This document shows, piece by piece, positions 34,197 through 42,175 of a DNA stretch of 64,000 bases. How positions within the stretch are numbered: position 1 is the first letter of the stretch; every line of letters starts with the position of its first letter. This DNA is from Neobacillus niacini (GTDB taxonomy: Bacteria > Bacillota > Bacilli > Bacillales > Cytobacillaceae): positions 1 to 64,000 of the forward strand of contig NZ_JACWFG010000002.1 in assembly GCF_019749295.1 (NCBI RefSeq), given 5' to 3'. A model generated the notes under the pieces. That model ran no database searches and was not told the DNA's origin. It saw only the letters and a program-made list of their open reading frames with translations. The translations under genes and the position numbers were made by a program.

Positions 34197-34937
34197 ATGA
34201 ATCAACAAACCTTAATATTGGACCTGGATGATACTCTAATCCACTGTAATAAATACTTTGAGAAAGCTAAAAACGAATTCGCTAAGAAAATAAAAAATTG
34301 GGTAAAAGCACCATCCGAAGAAGAAATAAAACAAAAGCAATTAGAAATCGATTTAAAAGGTGTCGAGATATACGGCTTACTTTCGGAAAAATTTACTGAA
34401 TCGCTTGTGGCCACCTATTTTTACTTTTGTCAAAAGTATGGTAAGGGAATAAAGGCAGATGAAATCGAACAAGTACGAAGGATTGGAACCAATGTTTTTG
34501 AAAGGGAAGTGGAGCCCTTTCCACATATGTATGATGTCCTGAACAAGTTACAAGATGACGGCCATCAACTTTACTTATTCACGGGCGGCGATGTAAAAAA
34601 CCAAAGCAGAAAGATTCTTCAATTAGGTTTAGGAGCTTACTTTGATGATAGAGTGTTTATTTCTCAACATAAAAACAACAAAGCTTTACAAAAGGTTTTA
34701 AATAAGATTCCTGCTAATAAGAACTCCATTTGGATGATAGGCAATTCACTTAAAACAGATATACTGCCCGCATTAGAATTAGGCATAAATGCGATTCATA
34801 TTCCATCTGAAATCGAGTGGAGCTACAATATTGTGGATATAGATATGGAGAAAAAAGGGACTTTTGCTGAACTCCCTTCACTGCTTGATTTGCCCGTATT
34901 TTTTAGAGAATACGTTTTTTACAATGAAGCAATGTGA
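34197..34937 (+). CDS. HAD-superfamily hydrolase
   Basis: A 246-residue HAD phosphatase-like enzyme. Motif I is LILDLDDTLIH (nucleophile and acid Asp), motif II YLFTGG, motif III a Lys near KKNQ or HKNNKALQK, and motif IV IGNSLKTDILPALELG with the metal-binding Asp. A helical cap lies between motifs I and II. The substrate cannot be read from sequence. ATG 34197 has GGGGG at about 8 bases; a TTG two codons earlier is too close to that site. A strong hairpin follows the stop. Confidence 0.8.
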   Translation: MNQQTLILDLDDTLIHCNKYFEKAKNEFAKKIKNWVKAPSEEEIKQKQLEIDLKGVEIYGLLSEKFTESLVATYFYFCQKYGKGIKADEIEQVRRIGTNVFEREVEPFPHMYDVLNKLQDDGHQLYLFTGGDVKNQSRKILQLGLGAYFDDRVFISQHKNNKALQKVLNKIPANKNSIWMIGNSLKTDILPALELGINAIHIPSEIEWSYNIVDIDMEKKGTFAELPSLLDLPVFFREYVFYNEAM

Positions 34938-34941
34938 TCAA

Positions 34942-34980
34942 TTAGAAACGACTAATCTACAAAGGATTAGTCGTTTCTAA
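34942..34980. terminator. Perfect 16-bp hairpin after the HAD gene
   Basis: TTAGAAACGACTAATC and GATTAGTCGTTTCTAA pair without mismatch around a 7-base loop, 5 bases after the stop codon. The following T-run is weak, so it may act as an RNA stabiliser as well as a terminator. Confidence 0.6.
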
Positions 34981-35050
34981 GATTATAGACTTCAAATTTT
35001 CAAAGTACTGCTATCATTACTATTACTAGTATTCTTAGGTAAGCTACACT

Positions 35051-35617
35051 TTAGGAATTGCCCCCATTTTTTACTCTTAGAATAAATTTTGTAAACCAAT
35101 ATGAACTAACTACGATGACTATATCTATAAGGAAAAGGTAAAATTGATTCATTCCTTTTCTAAATTCTACAAACCCCATATATTGTTCAATAGAAGCAAA
35201 AATGAAAGCAAAGCATGCACTTACAATCAATGTATATAAATAGAAGTTTTTTTGTTTATTCGTACAGTATTGATAAAGAAGTAGGAAACCAACTGGCAGC
35301 ACAGAAGCTGTCATATTGGCTGCGTTTGGCAAACTGGGTGTTAAAAAGTAATGGTGTACAAAGTAACCGTTTCTACCAAGCGCGATATCAATATAAGTCC
35401 AGAGAATATGTATCGTATAACCAAAGAAAAACAACTCAAATATCCTTTTTCGGTCAACTGTAAAAAACAAAACGAGCAGAGGAATGACTAGTAAAGCTAA
35501 AACCACCCAAAATTGCCACGTTCCTAAATGGGAAAATTCTTTCCAGTAATCTGAATAAAGAGCATTTACATCAGTATTTTTCTGATAGATGAGATCCCAA
35601 TACTTCTTATATTCCAT
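35051..35617 (-). CDS. CBO0543-like multipass membrane protein, 188 aa
   Basis: A small protein with five to six membrane segments. Its central part, HILWTYIDIALGRNGYFVHHYFLTPSLP (given here in pieces: HILWTYIDIALGRN, then GYFVHHYFLTPSLP), followed by ANMTASVLPVGF, is well conserved in a group of Bacillus membrane proteins of unknown function related to CBO0543. A second conserved element is EQYMGFVEF in the fifth segment. ATG 35617 is preceded by seven G. It is a single gene; see the finding on the four-member family. Confidence 0.65.
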   Translation of the reverse strand: MEYKKYWDLIYQKNTDVNALYSDYWKEFSHLGTWQFWVVLALLVIPLLVLFFTVDRKRIFELFFFGYTIHILWTYIDIALGRNGYFVHHYFLTPSLPNAANMTASVLPVGFLLLYQYCTNKQKNFYLYTLIVSACFAFIFASIEQYMGFVEFRKGMNQFYLFLIDIVIVVSSYWFTKFILRVKNGGNS

Positions 35618-35751
35618 AAGTTCCCCCCCAGTCTAACCCTATTATTTTGTGCAGAATTTTAATTCTTATGTATAGCTTAATGTCATGTATTTAAAAAATA
35701 TGGAGATAATACCAGTGCAATACCTCAATCGTAATCATAGGGAGTGTACAG

Positions 35752-36468
35752 ATGATTTCACTAAAAGGGAAGAACGCGATTATTACAGGAGCTGGCAGAG
35801 GAATTGGCCGAGCTGCGGCCATTGCATTAGCCAAAGAAGGAGTAAATCTAGGATTAATTGGCTTAAATATGTCTAACCTTGAAAAAGTAGCAGCTGAGCT
35901 AGCTTCATACGATGTCAATGTTTCTGCAGCAGCGGCCGATGTTGCCGATCTTACATCCGTTCAACACGTGGTAGAGCATATCCAATCAGACCTAGAGTCT
36001 ATTGATATTTTAATTAATAACGCAGGCATTGCTAAATTTGGCGGCTTTTTAGAGCTGTCCCCCGAAGAGTGGGAAAGCATTATTCGAGTAAACGTAATGG
36101 GTGTCTATAATGTTACTAGAGCGGTCTTGCCTGGGATGATTGAAAGAAAATCTGGGGATATTGTTAACATTTCATCTTCTGCCGGCCAAAAAGGAGCCCC
36201 TCTTACAAGTGCCTATAGCGCTTCTAAGTTTGCTGTTCTAGGACTCACAGAATCACTTATGCTCGAAGTAAGAAAACATAATATCCGAGTGACCGCATTG
36301 ACACCAAGCACAGTTGCTACAGACTTGGCCTACAATACCAATCTGATAACCGGCGACCCAGAAAAAGTCATGCATCCTGAAGATTTAGCGGACCTGATTG
36401 TATCAGGCTTAAAGCTTCATCCAAGAGTGGTACTAAAAAGTGCTGGACTATGGTCGACTAATCCATAA
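35752..36468 (+). CDS. Short-chain dehydrogenase/reductase, FabG-like
   Basis: A 238-residue NAD(P)H-dependent classical SDR. Visible: cofactor loop [10 protein letters not shown] (about 12-21), NNAG (about 85-88), catalytic Ser in ISSSAGQKG, and YSASK (catalytic Tyr and Lys). It resembles 3-oxoacyl-ACP reductase-type proteins, but in this family the substrate cannot be assigned from motifs. AGGGAG lies about 9 bases before the ATG. The repeat element at 36473 begins 5 bases after the stop codon. Confidence 0.88.
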   Translation: MISLKGKNAIITGAGRGIGRAAAIALAKEGVNLGLIGLNMSNLEKVAAELASYDVNVSAAAADVADLTSVQHVVEHIQSDLESIDILINNAGIAKFGGFLELSPEEWESIIRVNVMGVYNVTRAVLPGMIERKSGDIVNISSSAGQKGAPLTSAYSASKFAVLGLTESLMLEVRKHNIRVTALTPSTVATDLAYNTNLITGDPEKVMHPEDLADLIVSGLKLHPRVVLKSAGLWSTNP

Positions 36469-36472
36469 AATT

Positions 36473-36517
36473 AGGGAACGGTTTTCACAGTTTTTAGGTC
36501 CACAAGGAACCGTCCCC
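36473..36517. repeat. GGGACGGTTC inverted-repeat element, copy 2
   Basis: AGGGAACGGTTTT and AAGGAACCGTCCCC face each other over about 18 bases, directly after the SDR stop codon. Confidence 0.8.
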
Positions 36518-36588
36518 ATGGTTTTCCTAGGATTATTTTCTCGATTAATTTGATAAAGGAAGGGTATTATTAGGGTGAGGTGATAAAA

Positions 36589-36900
36589 ATGAAAGTTACA
36601 TTTACACTAGATGCAAGACAGCATCTTCTAAACCAACTTGGTGATGAGCCAACTGTTAAACTTCTTGAAATCCGAACTACTGGTTGAGGTGCCACCTATG
36701 AGTACGAACTTGCTCAGGTTGAGCAGGTAAACGATGAAGAAGTTTTTAATGTCGATGGAATCACAATTTTGATTGACCCATTGGTGGTTAGTCATCTAGA
36801 TGAAGATATCGTCATTGACCATAAAAAAAATTATGGATTTATTCTCAAAAATAATTATGAAATTTTAACTTTTGGGATGAAGTTTAGTAAGAAATCCTAA
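36589..36900 (+). CDS. HesB/IscA-like protein with in-frame TGA: candidate selenoprotein
   Basis: Reading through one TGA (codon 33, 36685-36687) gives a 103-residue protein that starts MKVTFTLDARQHLLNQLG and ends in TFGMKFSKKS. It resembles the A-type iron-sulfur proteins of Bacilli (YqkB/HesB-like): initial T-x-A/D-A-x-x-L pattern, a strand LLEIRTTG, then a cysteine position (here the TGA), GATYEYEL, VDGITILIDP, and a final VIDH..NYGFILK. The TGA falls exactly where YqkB-type proteins have their first loop cysteine, so it may encode selenocysteine. A SECIS-like hairpin follows at 36708-36728. AGGTGAT precedes ATG 36589 and a terminator follows. The alternative is a pseudogene or sequencing error. 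Confidence 0.6.
36688..36728 (+). promoter_or_regulatory. SECIS-like hairpin after the in-frame TGA
   Basis: ACTTGCTC (36708-36715) pairs with GAGCAGGT (36721-36728), eight pairs including one G-T, around the loop AGGTT. The loop begins 28 bases after the TGA. Bacterial SECIS elements have a short stem close behind the UGA, a loop with G in its first positions, and about 16-37 bases between UGA and loop; the fdhF loop of E. coli has AGGUCU. The fit is good by eye. Confidence 0.55.
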
Positions 36901-36906
36901 GGCAGT

Positions 36907-36945
36907 AAAAAGCCACTGTTCCATACCTGGAGCAGTGGCTTTTTT
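36907..36945 (+). terminator. Terminator of the HesB-like gene
   Basis: AAAAAGCCACTG pairs with CAGTGGCTTTTTT around a 14-base loop, a strong intrinsic terminator starting 7 bases after the TAA. Its presence supports the reading that the gene runs through the internal TGA to 36900. Confidence 0.9.
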
Positions 36946-37003
36946 GTCTATTTTGTATTTCAACAGATAGGTGACTTCGACAAGAGCAGCTAATATATCT
37001 TCC

Positions 37004-37083
37004 AATCAAACGTTTGATTAAAAGTGCATAAAACCCTTATAAAAAACAATCCTGTCTTATTTCCGAAGAAATATTTTGTCGAG
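37004..37083. repeat. Duplicated module: palindrome plus Spo0A-box-like site, copy 1
   Basis: The perfect 16-base palindrome AATCAAACGTTTGATT (37004-37019) is followed, 71 bases from its first base, by TTTGTCGAG (37075-37083). The same palindrome and TTTGTCGAA recur with exactly the same spacing at 45464-45543. TTTGTCGAA equals a Spo0A box. The rest of the 383-base gap to the DUF3243 gene holds no gene I can support. Confidence 0.6.
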
Positions 37084-37283
37084 GATTGCTTGTAGCTTGG
37101 TTTCACAATACATGATAAGCACCTGAAATTATACAATTTAGGACTGGAAATGACATAGACACCGCGAAGTGTGTTCTAGAGGCTAAAATGCTGCTAGAAC
37201 CATTATAGGAATTTATTAAAGGTTTTATGTAGAACGATACAGGGAATGTAAAGGACAAGCACATTAATAAAGGAGTGATTTTC

Positions 37284-37580
37284 ATGGACAAACAGTTAGA
37301 TGAGAACAAAATAGAAAACCAAGTTTACAAAAATGGAGATGTACTAACAAGTTTTGGCGAGTTCAAAGAATATCTTAGCGGGAAGGTCAGCTTGGGTAAA
37401 AAGCTAGGTATGGATGAAGAGCAGTTAGCCAACTCTGCTCAGAAATTGGCCGATTACCTTGCATCACAGGAACCGCCAAGGAACTCCGAGGAGCATTTAT
37501 TGCAACAGCTTTGGAAAGTGGGAACCGAGGAAGAACAGCATACACTGGCTCATATGCTTGTCCGTTTAGTGCAGCAATAA
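37284..37580 (+). CDS. DUF3243 protein (YmfJ-like)
   Basis: A 98-residue soluble protein. Apart from about 15 N-terminal residues it matches the DUF3243 pattern known from B. subtilis YmfJ: G(E)F..YLSGKVSLGKKLGM, then a helix, KLADYLASQEPPRNSEEHLL, then LWKVGTEEEQHTLAHMLVRLV. No biochemical function is established. ATG 37284 lies 8 bases after AGGAG; the GTG inside that site cannot be the start. It stands alone. Confidence 0.8.
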   Translation: MDKQLDENKIENQVYKNGDVLTSFGEFKEYLSGKVSLGKKLGMDEEQLANSAQKLADYLASQEPPRNSEEHLLQQLWKVGTEEEQHTLAHMLVRLVQQ

Positions 37581-37587
37581 CAACTTT

Positions 37588-37631
37588 GGGGACGGTTTTT
37601 ACAGCTAACAACAGCTGCCAAAACCATCCCC
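37588..37631. repeat. GGGACGGTTC inverted-repeat element, copy 3
   Basis: GGGGACGGTTTTT and AAAACCATCCCC pair over about 20 bases between two convergent genes, 7 bases after the DUF3243 stop and 13 bases from the AmpS stop. It probably terminates both. Confidence 0.8.
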
Positions 37632-37643
37632 ATTGTCATAATC

Positions 37644-38876
37644 TTATGCCCAATTTCCATTTCTAAACAATGGAACTTTTCTTCCATCATGATATTCAGC
37701 TTCAATCTCTAGATCGGCTGATCCAATCATAAAGTCAGTGTGTCCGTTGCTATGGTTGATTCCTTTATCTTCATATTCATCCAAGCTGATATTCTTTGCG
37801 TCATGAAGTGCCATGGAAATCGCGTTTCCAATAGCCAGGTGGCACGATGCATTTTCATCAAACAAGGTATTATTAAAGATGATTCCAGAATTCGAAATCG
37901 GTGAATCATGTGGGACGAGCGCCACTTCACCTAGGTATAACATCCCTTCATCCATACTAACCAACTGTTTTAAAGTCTCGTATCCTTTTTCTGCAGAAAA
38001 ATCCACCACTTTTCCATCCTTAAAAGTCAGAGAAAAGTTTTCGATTAAGTTTCCTAAGGCAGATAATGGCTTTTTACTTGCAACAGTACCGTTAACTCCA
38101 TATTTATGTGGAGTCGTAAACACTTCCTCTGTTGGAAGATTTGGAATATAGGTGGTGCCAAAAGTAGAAGGATGTCCGCCGCCGACCCATTTATGGTCTG
38201 GATGTAGGTCGATGGATAGATTTGTTCCTTTTGATTTATAATGGAGCGTCTTAAACTTTTGTTCATTCAGATAATCCACTTTTTTTGTAAGAGTTGCTGA
38301 ATGTTCCTCCCACGCTGCGATGGGATCTGGCTGATCGACTCTGACCGTTTTAAAAATGGCTTCCCATAAAGCAGCAACTGCTTCCTCTTTATTCAAATCA
38401 GGGAATACACTGTTTGCCCAGCCTTCCGTTGGCACACCGATAATCGCCCAAGGCACATCACCTTTTAATCTCTTTTGAGACAGGGTTTGTAATTTCTCAG
38501 CCCCATTTTTTTGAACAAACATAATTCGTTCAGGCGGAATGTTGGCATACGCACTTGGGTCAGTACCAGCAATATACAGCATACAGTCATTCTGATCTGC
38601 CAGGCTGTTGAACTTTTCAATCTCCCACGGCTGGATGAAATCCTTTAACACTTCCTCAGATGCGTTTAAATAATGAATTCGATTTAAATCTGTGTCAACC
38701 CAGTCGACAAACACTCGTTTACATCCATGTTCATACGCATATTTCGTGACTCTCCGTGTGAAATCAGCACTTTCAATAGGAGAATTAATCTGTAATCTCT
38801 GACCCTTTTGAATGTTAAGTCCGATTTTGACCACAAGTTCTGCATATTGATCTAATTTTTCTTCAAAACTTTTCAT
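37644..38876 (-). CDS. ampS: Aminopeptidase, M29 family (AmpS)
   Basis: A 410-residue metallo-aminopeptidase, the length of B. subtilis AmpS. Family segments are visible: an N-terminal domain starting SFEEKLDQYAELVVKIGLN, IDLHPDHKWVGGGHPSTFGT, YIPNLPTEEVFTTPHKYGVN (with metal-binding Glu and His), YLGEVALVPHDSPISNSG (Glu, His) and GINHSNGHTDFMIGS near the C-terminus. It releases N-terminal residues from peptides in the cytoplasm and needs two metal ions. It is a single gene. Confidence 0.92.
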   Translation of the reverse strand: MKSFEEKLDQYAELVVKIGLNIQKGQRLQINSPIESADFTRRVTKYAYEHGCKRVFVDWVDTDLNRIHYLNASEEVLKDFIQPWEIEKFNSLADQNDCMLYIAGTDPSAYANIPPERIMFVQKNGAEKLQTLSQKRLKGDVPWAIIGVPTEGWANSVFPDLNKEEAVAALWEAIFKTVRVDQPDPIAAWEEHSATLTKKVDYLNEQKFKTLHYKSKGTNLSIDLHPDHKWVGGGHPSTFGTTYIPNLPTEEVFTTPHKYGVNGTVASKKPLSALGNLIENFSLTFKDGKVVDFSAEKGYETLKQLVSMDEGMLYLGEVALVPHDSPISNSGIIFNNTLFDENASCHLAIGNAISMALHDAKNISLDEYEDKGINHSNGHTDFMIGSADLEIEAEYHDGRKVPLFRNGNWA

Positions 38877-39059
38877 GTTTAGCCTCCTAAAAATAAAATA
38901 GACCCACGAGTTTATTATAAATCATCTTACGATATGTCGCTTACTATGAATTCTTTATAGAAAATAAACAAATAAATAAAATGACCTTACAATTTCTATT
39001 TGTTACCAAGTTGGTTTCCAATTTTCTAATAGAAATAAATCTTGGGGGGAGTTTTTGAC

Positions 39060-39557
39060 ATGCGAATGGAGCATTTCATCCTGCTTTTAATGTGGCTGTT
39101 TGGCTTTATTGGCTTCATTCTGTTTATTCCAAAGAAAGATTGGCGCAAGGGATTCTTGGCATTTATGATGTTTCATGCCATTATCTGGCTTTGTGATATG
39201 CCTGCCTTTAAATATGATTTATTAAGAGCACCTGTACGTGAGCTGCCAAAAGCGGCAGACCTTCCCCTTACCATTGATTACTTTTTTTACCCTGTATTGT
39301 TTTCAATCTTTTATGTCCATAGGAGAGTAAACGGCAGTCCAGGATCTAGAATAACCTATTTTTTGGTTTGGGTTTCTGCCGCTTCCTTGCTTGATATTGT
39401 GATCGAAAGGTATACGGATTTATTGGAATATGAGTTTTTGACGTGGTATGGGATGTGGATGTACATAGGGTTTCTTTTTTACATCAGTCAAGTCTGCTGT
39501 AATTGGTTTTTTAAGGACAAAGCCAAGTTTTTAGGCGGAGCGGTGGGGAACGAATGA
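39060..39557 (+). CDS. CBO0543-like membrane protein, 165 aa (first of a pair)
   Basis: A five-to-six-helix membrane protein. The pattern FIGFILFIPKKDWRKG, a Y-DLLRAPVREL loop, DYFFYPVLFSIFYVHRR and IVIERYTDLLEYEFLTW reappears in the next gene as GILCFIPKNKIRLG, YPVRFFA, YYAFPVVCAAFNVWYP and VLIEKYTDLITYLHWEW. The E-[RK]-Y-T-D-L motif is the most conserved part. ATG 39060 follows GGGGGGAG at 8 bases. It overlaps the next gene by 4 bases (ATGA), so the pair is translationally coupled. Function unknown. Confidence 0.7.
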   Translation: MRMEHFILLLMWLFGFIGFILFIPKKDWRKGFLAFMMFHAIIWLCDMPAFKYDLLRAPVRELPKAADLPLTIDYFFYPVLFSIFYVHRRVNGSPGSRITYFLVWVSAASLLDIVIERYTDLLEYEFLTWYGMWMYIGFLFYISQVCCNWFFKDKAKFLGGAVGNE

Positions 39558-40024
39558 AAATTGAATGGTGGCTGTTAGTATCTGTGTACGTAGTGGCAAC
39601 TGGAATTCTTTGTTTTATACCTAAGAATAAAATCCGCCTGGGTGTTGTTGCTATTTTGTTCCAACAGATGATTACGTTTCTTATAGGATTAGTGGTTGTA
39701 GAGTTTGGACTGCTTGAATATCCTGTCCGATTCTTCGCGTCTATCAACCGGACGAGCTTCACTTTTGAATATTACGCTTTTCCAGTCGTATGTGCTGCCT
39801 TTAATGTCTGGTATCCCAATCATCGTAGTATTCTAATCCAATCGGGTTATTACGCTGGTTTTAGTTCTGTATTGACGTTTGCTGAAGTTTTGATTGAAAA
39901 GTATACCGATCTCATCACCTACTTACATTGGGAATGGTATATTTCTTTGATTTCGATATTTCTTGCTTTATTGATCGCACGTTTATTTTGTGTCTGGTTT
40001 TTCGCAAAAGAGGGAGGATTCTAG
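39554..40024 (+). CDS. CBO0543-like membrane protein, 156 aa (second of a pair)
   Basis: A close relative of the upstream gene, with the same order of helices and the motif EKYTDLITYLHWEWY. The two probably arose by tandem duplication and may form a heterodimer, which would fit the ATGA overlap. The stop codon lies inside a strong hairpin that terminates this gene and the convergent lipoprotein gene. Function unknown. Confidence 0.7.
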   Translation: MKIEWWLLVSVYVVATGILCFIPKNKIRLGVVAILFQQMITFLIGLVVVEFGLLEYPVRFFASINRTSFTFEYYAFPVVCAAFNVWYPNHRSILIQSGYYAGFSSVLTFAEVLIEKYTDLITYLHWEWYISLISIFLALLIARLFCVWFFAKEGGF

Positions 40025-40039
40025 CAGCTAGAATCCTCC
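40013..40039. terminator. Bidirectional terminator hairpin
   Basis: GGAGGATTCTAG and CTAGAATCCTCC pair perfectly around CAG. The left arm includes the TAG stop of the preceding gene. CCCGTTTT follows on the plus strand. It serves two convergent genes. Confidence 0.7.
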
Positions 40040-40047
40040 CCGTTTTA

Positions 40048-40716
40048 TCACCATGAAACAACAATCCACTCATCCTGCATTTCGATTGAGAAATCATCAA
40101 CTTGAATACTTTCTCCCGTTTGTGCCACCGTGTTGATATTTTCTATTATTTTTTCAGGTGCTTTTTCTTTATGTACCATCACATCGCTAAGAATATCTAG
40201 ATGGTTGGGAGCAGCACTCGCAACTCCAGTACTCATACCGACGAGTACCTCTCCATCTTTTACAATGGCAAAAACATCGGAATACGGAATGGCATAAAGC
40301 GCTGCCCCATATTTCTCCGCAATGGTAATCCAGTCTTGAAATTTCTCTTCATGCATCAAATTAACAAATTCAGAATCTCCGATGACAATAGAATCCGCGG
40401 CAGTTGGTTCTCCCTTCTCCTCTGCTGGGAGTTCCGCAGGTTCCTGGGATAGAGTTTGAATTTCATCTTCTTCTGCCATCTCAGTAGAAAGAAGATTTTG
40501 TGTTTCAACATTGTTATTGGTTTCACTGTTTATCAGTTTAATATCTTGATTGCTCTCTACTAATTCATTTTCAGTAATCAATTGAGTTGGTTCCAAGGTG
40601 ATCGTTTGTGGAGATAATTCATTGGTTGTATCTGCTTTGCTCTCTGTAACATCTTTAGAAGAACACGCAGCCATTAACATCATAAAAGTGATTACCATTA
40701 AACCATGCCTCAACAT
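40048..40716 (-). CDS. Lipoprotein, function unknown, 222 aa
   Basis: Signal peptide with lipobox MMLMAACSSK (Cys about 18), then about 85 residues of Glu/Thr/Ser/Asn-rich spacer, then a folded domain of about 110 residues (from SIVIGDSEFVNLMHEE) that ends SIEMQDEWIVVSW. I do not recognise the domain. ATG 40716 is preceded by six G at about 8 bases; an in-frame TTG at 40731 is part of that site. It is convergent with the membrane-protein pair. Confidence 0.65.
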   Translation of the reverse strand: MLRHGLMVITFMMLMAACSSKDVTESKADTTNELSPQTITLEPTQLITENELVESNQDIKLINSETNNNVETQNLLSTEMAEEDEIQTLSQEPAELPAEEKGEPTAADSIVIGDSEFVNLMHEEKFQDWITIAEKYGAALYAIPYSDVFAIVKDGEVLVGMSTGVASAAPNHLDILSDVMVHKEKAPEKIIENINTVAQTGESIQVDDFSIEMQDEWIVVSW

Positions 40717-40948
40717 ATTATTACCCCCCAATAATTATCTCTATCTATTAAACGTTTTAAAATTGAAAATGTTTCCTATTTTCTTGAAAATAGTTCAATA
40801 GTTACAATAGAAATTTCTATCTATTATGTTGATACCCCATTTTCATGAATTGAAACCTTCCATTTCCAAATTCCAGCTAGTCCTTTTTGACTGTTTTTAT
40901 ACTAGATGACTCCACATTTGAAGAAAATCGTATAAGGTAGGTACGGCC

Positions 40949-41002
40949 GGGACGGTTCTCCCGGCTTTTTTCTGTTTTTCTTATACCACAAGAACCGTCC
41001 CC
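40949..41002. repeat. GGGACGGTTC inverted-repeat element, copy 4
   Basis: GGGACGGTTCTC and AGAACCGTCCCC face each other over 30 bases. Inside the left half GCCGGGA-CGGTT-TCCCGGC is followed by six T, a complete plus-strand terminator. This copy begins 25 bases after the gerC stop and is the main content of the 310-base gap 40717-41026. Confidence 0.8.
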
Positions 41003-41026
41003 TTGGCACTTTGGCATCCCTTGGCA

Positions 41027-42175
41027 TCATTTTCTATTATTAAGGAGCGTATCGACCCCAGCGTTGATTTTATTTATGCTTTTTAATGGTGCAATCTCCA
41101 CATGGATGTCTTTTTTATTTAATGAAGGGAACGTTCTGCTGGCTTGGAGTGACTTCCAATCATCGTGCATGTATCGGTACAGATAGTCTTCAAATTGATA
41201 GATATCCCCACCGATTTTTTGACTTTTCTCATAGGCAGCATATACATCTTTCCTTATTTCTTCTTGAATCTGTCTTTTAATCTTGGGGGCGAGAATCTGT
41301 TTGCTGGATTCTCTGACAATGGCAGAGATTTTTATATCTAAACCTATCCGTATATCATTTTGGTCTTTATTCACCACTCTTTTCATCTTTGGATTCAATA
41401 GTTCGATTTGAACAAATTCTCCCTTGCTATCTTTTAAAGTGACGGGGGAACGCACTGTATTCACCCGAATAAAGCCACCGAGGTCACTTTCTGTTAAATG
41501 ACCTTTCAACTTTGTTCCATTCATAAGATAAGCACCATTAAAAATGGTCACAGGCAGTTTTTCCTGCTCCACCTTAATAATCGTATCTTTCGTGGATATA
41601 CTTGGGACTAGTATGGTTTTTGCTGGTTCATGTATTTGATAAATAAGTTCCTGCAGCGACAAACTCGGAATAGAGGAATCTTGCTGCTGCATGTATTCTG
41701 GCTGAACAACTCTAGCATTTGTGTAGGGATAATTAAACGGAACCTTCGTAGTAAAAATCTTGTTAACATGTTCCTCCGTACCGTAAACCCAGCCCGTTAG
41801 ACGAATATTGAAATTCGTATCCAACGCATCCACAGTCTCACTTAATCTGTTTTCTAATACAGACTTCCCAAAAACAAATATACTTAACTGATCGTAATTG
41901 ACCGGAATTTGAATGCCATGGTAGATTTTAATAATCGCATCTTCCACCGTTTTTCCTTTTCCTTCACCAAGCCAGACCGGGCTGGGTTGATCACTTTTCC
42001 CCTGCTCTGTTTTCGCAACATTAGAAAAATCTAGGAACTGGAGCACAACGTGATATTCGTCATCCTTATAATCAATACCAATCCCCACCGCATAGGCTTG
42101 AAATTGAATCTCATGAATTTTTGTACAACCCGTTATAACCGAAAGAATACAGAAAATAATTAAAAATTTTCTCAT
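41027..42175 (-). CDS. gerC: Spore germination lipoprotein, Ger(x)C family
   Basis: A 382-residue lipoprotein of the nutrient germinant receptor: signal peptide with ITGCTKIH (Cys about 17), then the GerC three-domain body, seen in AVGIGIDYKDDEYHVVLQF, a DQLSIFVFGKSVLE segment and the C-terminal helix-strand region YRYMHDDWKSLQ. GerC subunits sit on the outer face of the inner spore membrane with GerA and GerB. It starts 1 base after the gerA stop codon. Specificity cannot be read from the sequence, so only the generic symbol is given. Confidence 0.88.
   Translation of the reverse strand: MRKFLIIFCILSVITGCTKIHEIQFQAYAVGIGIDYKDDEYHVVLQFLDFSNVAKTEQGKSDQPSPVWLGEGKGKTVEDAIIKIYHGIQIPVNYDQLSIFVFGKSVLENRLSETVDALDTNFNIRLTGWVYGTEEHVNKIFTTKVPFNYPYTNARVVQPEYMQQQDSSIPSLSLQELIYQIHEPAKTILVPSISTKDTIIKVEQEKLPVTIFNGAYLMNGTKLKGHLTESDLGGFIRVNTVRSPVTLKDSKGEFVQIELLNPKMKRVVNKDQNDIRIGLDIKISAIVRESSKQILAPKIKRQIQEEIRKDVYAAYEKSQKIGGDIYQFEDYLYRYMHDDWKSLQASRTFPSLNKKDIHVEIAPLKSINKINAGVDTLLNNRK

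Noticed and set aside
36589-36900. Simple pseudogene reading of the HesB-like gene
   Set aside because: A single TGA at a cysteine position, an intact frame on both sides, a good ribosome binding site, a terminator and a SECIS-like hairpin make simple decay less likely, although a sequencing error remains possible.
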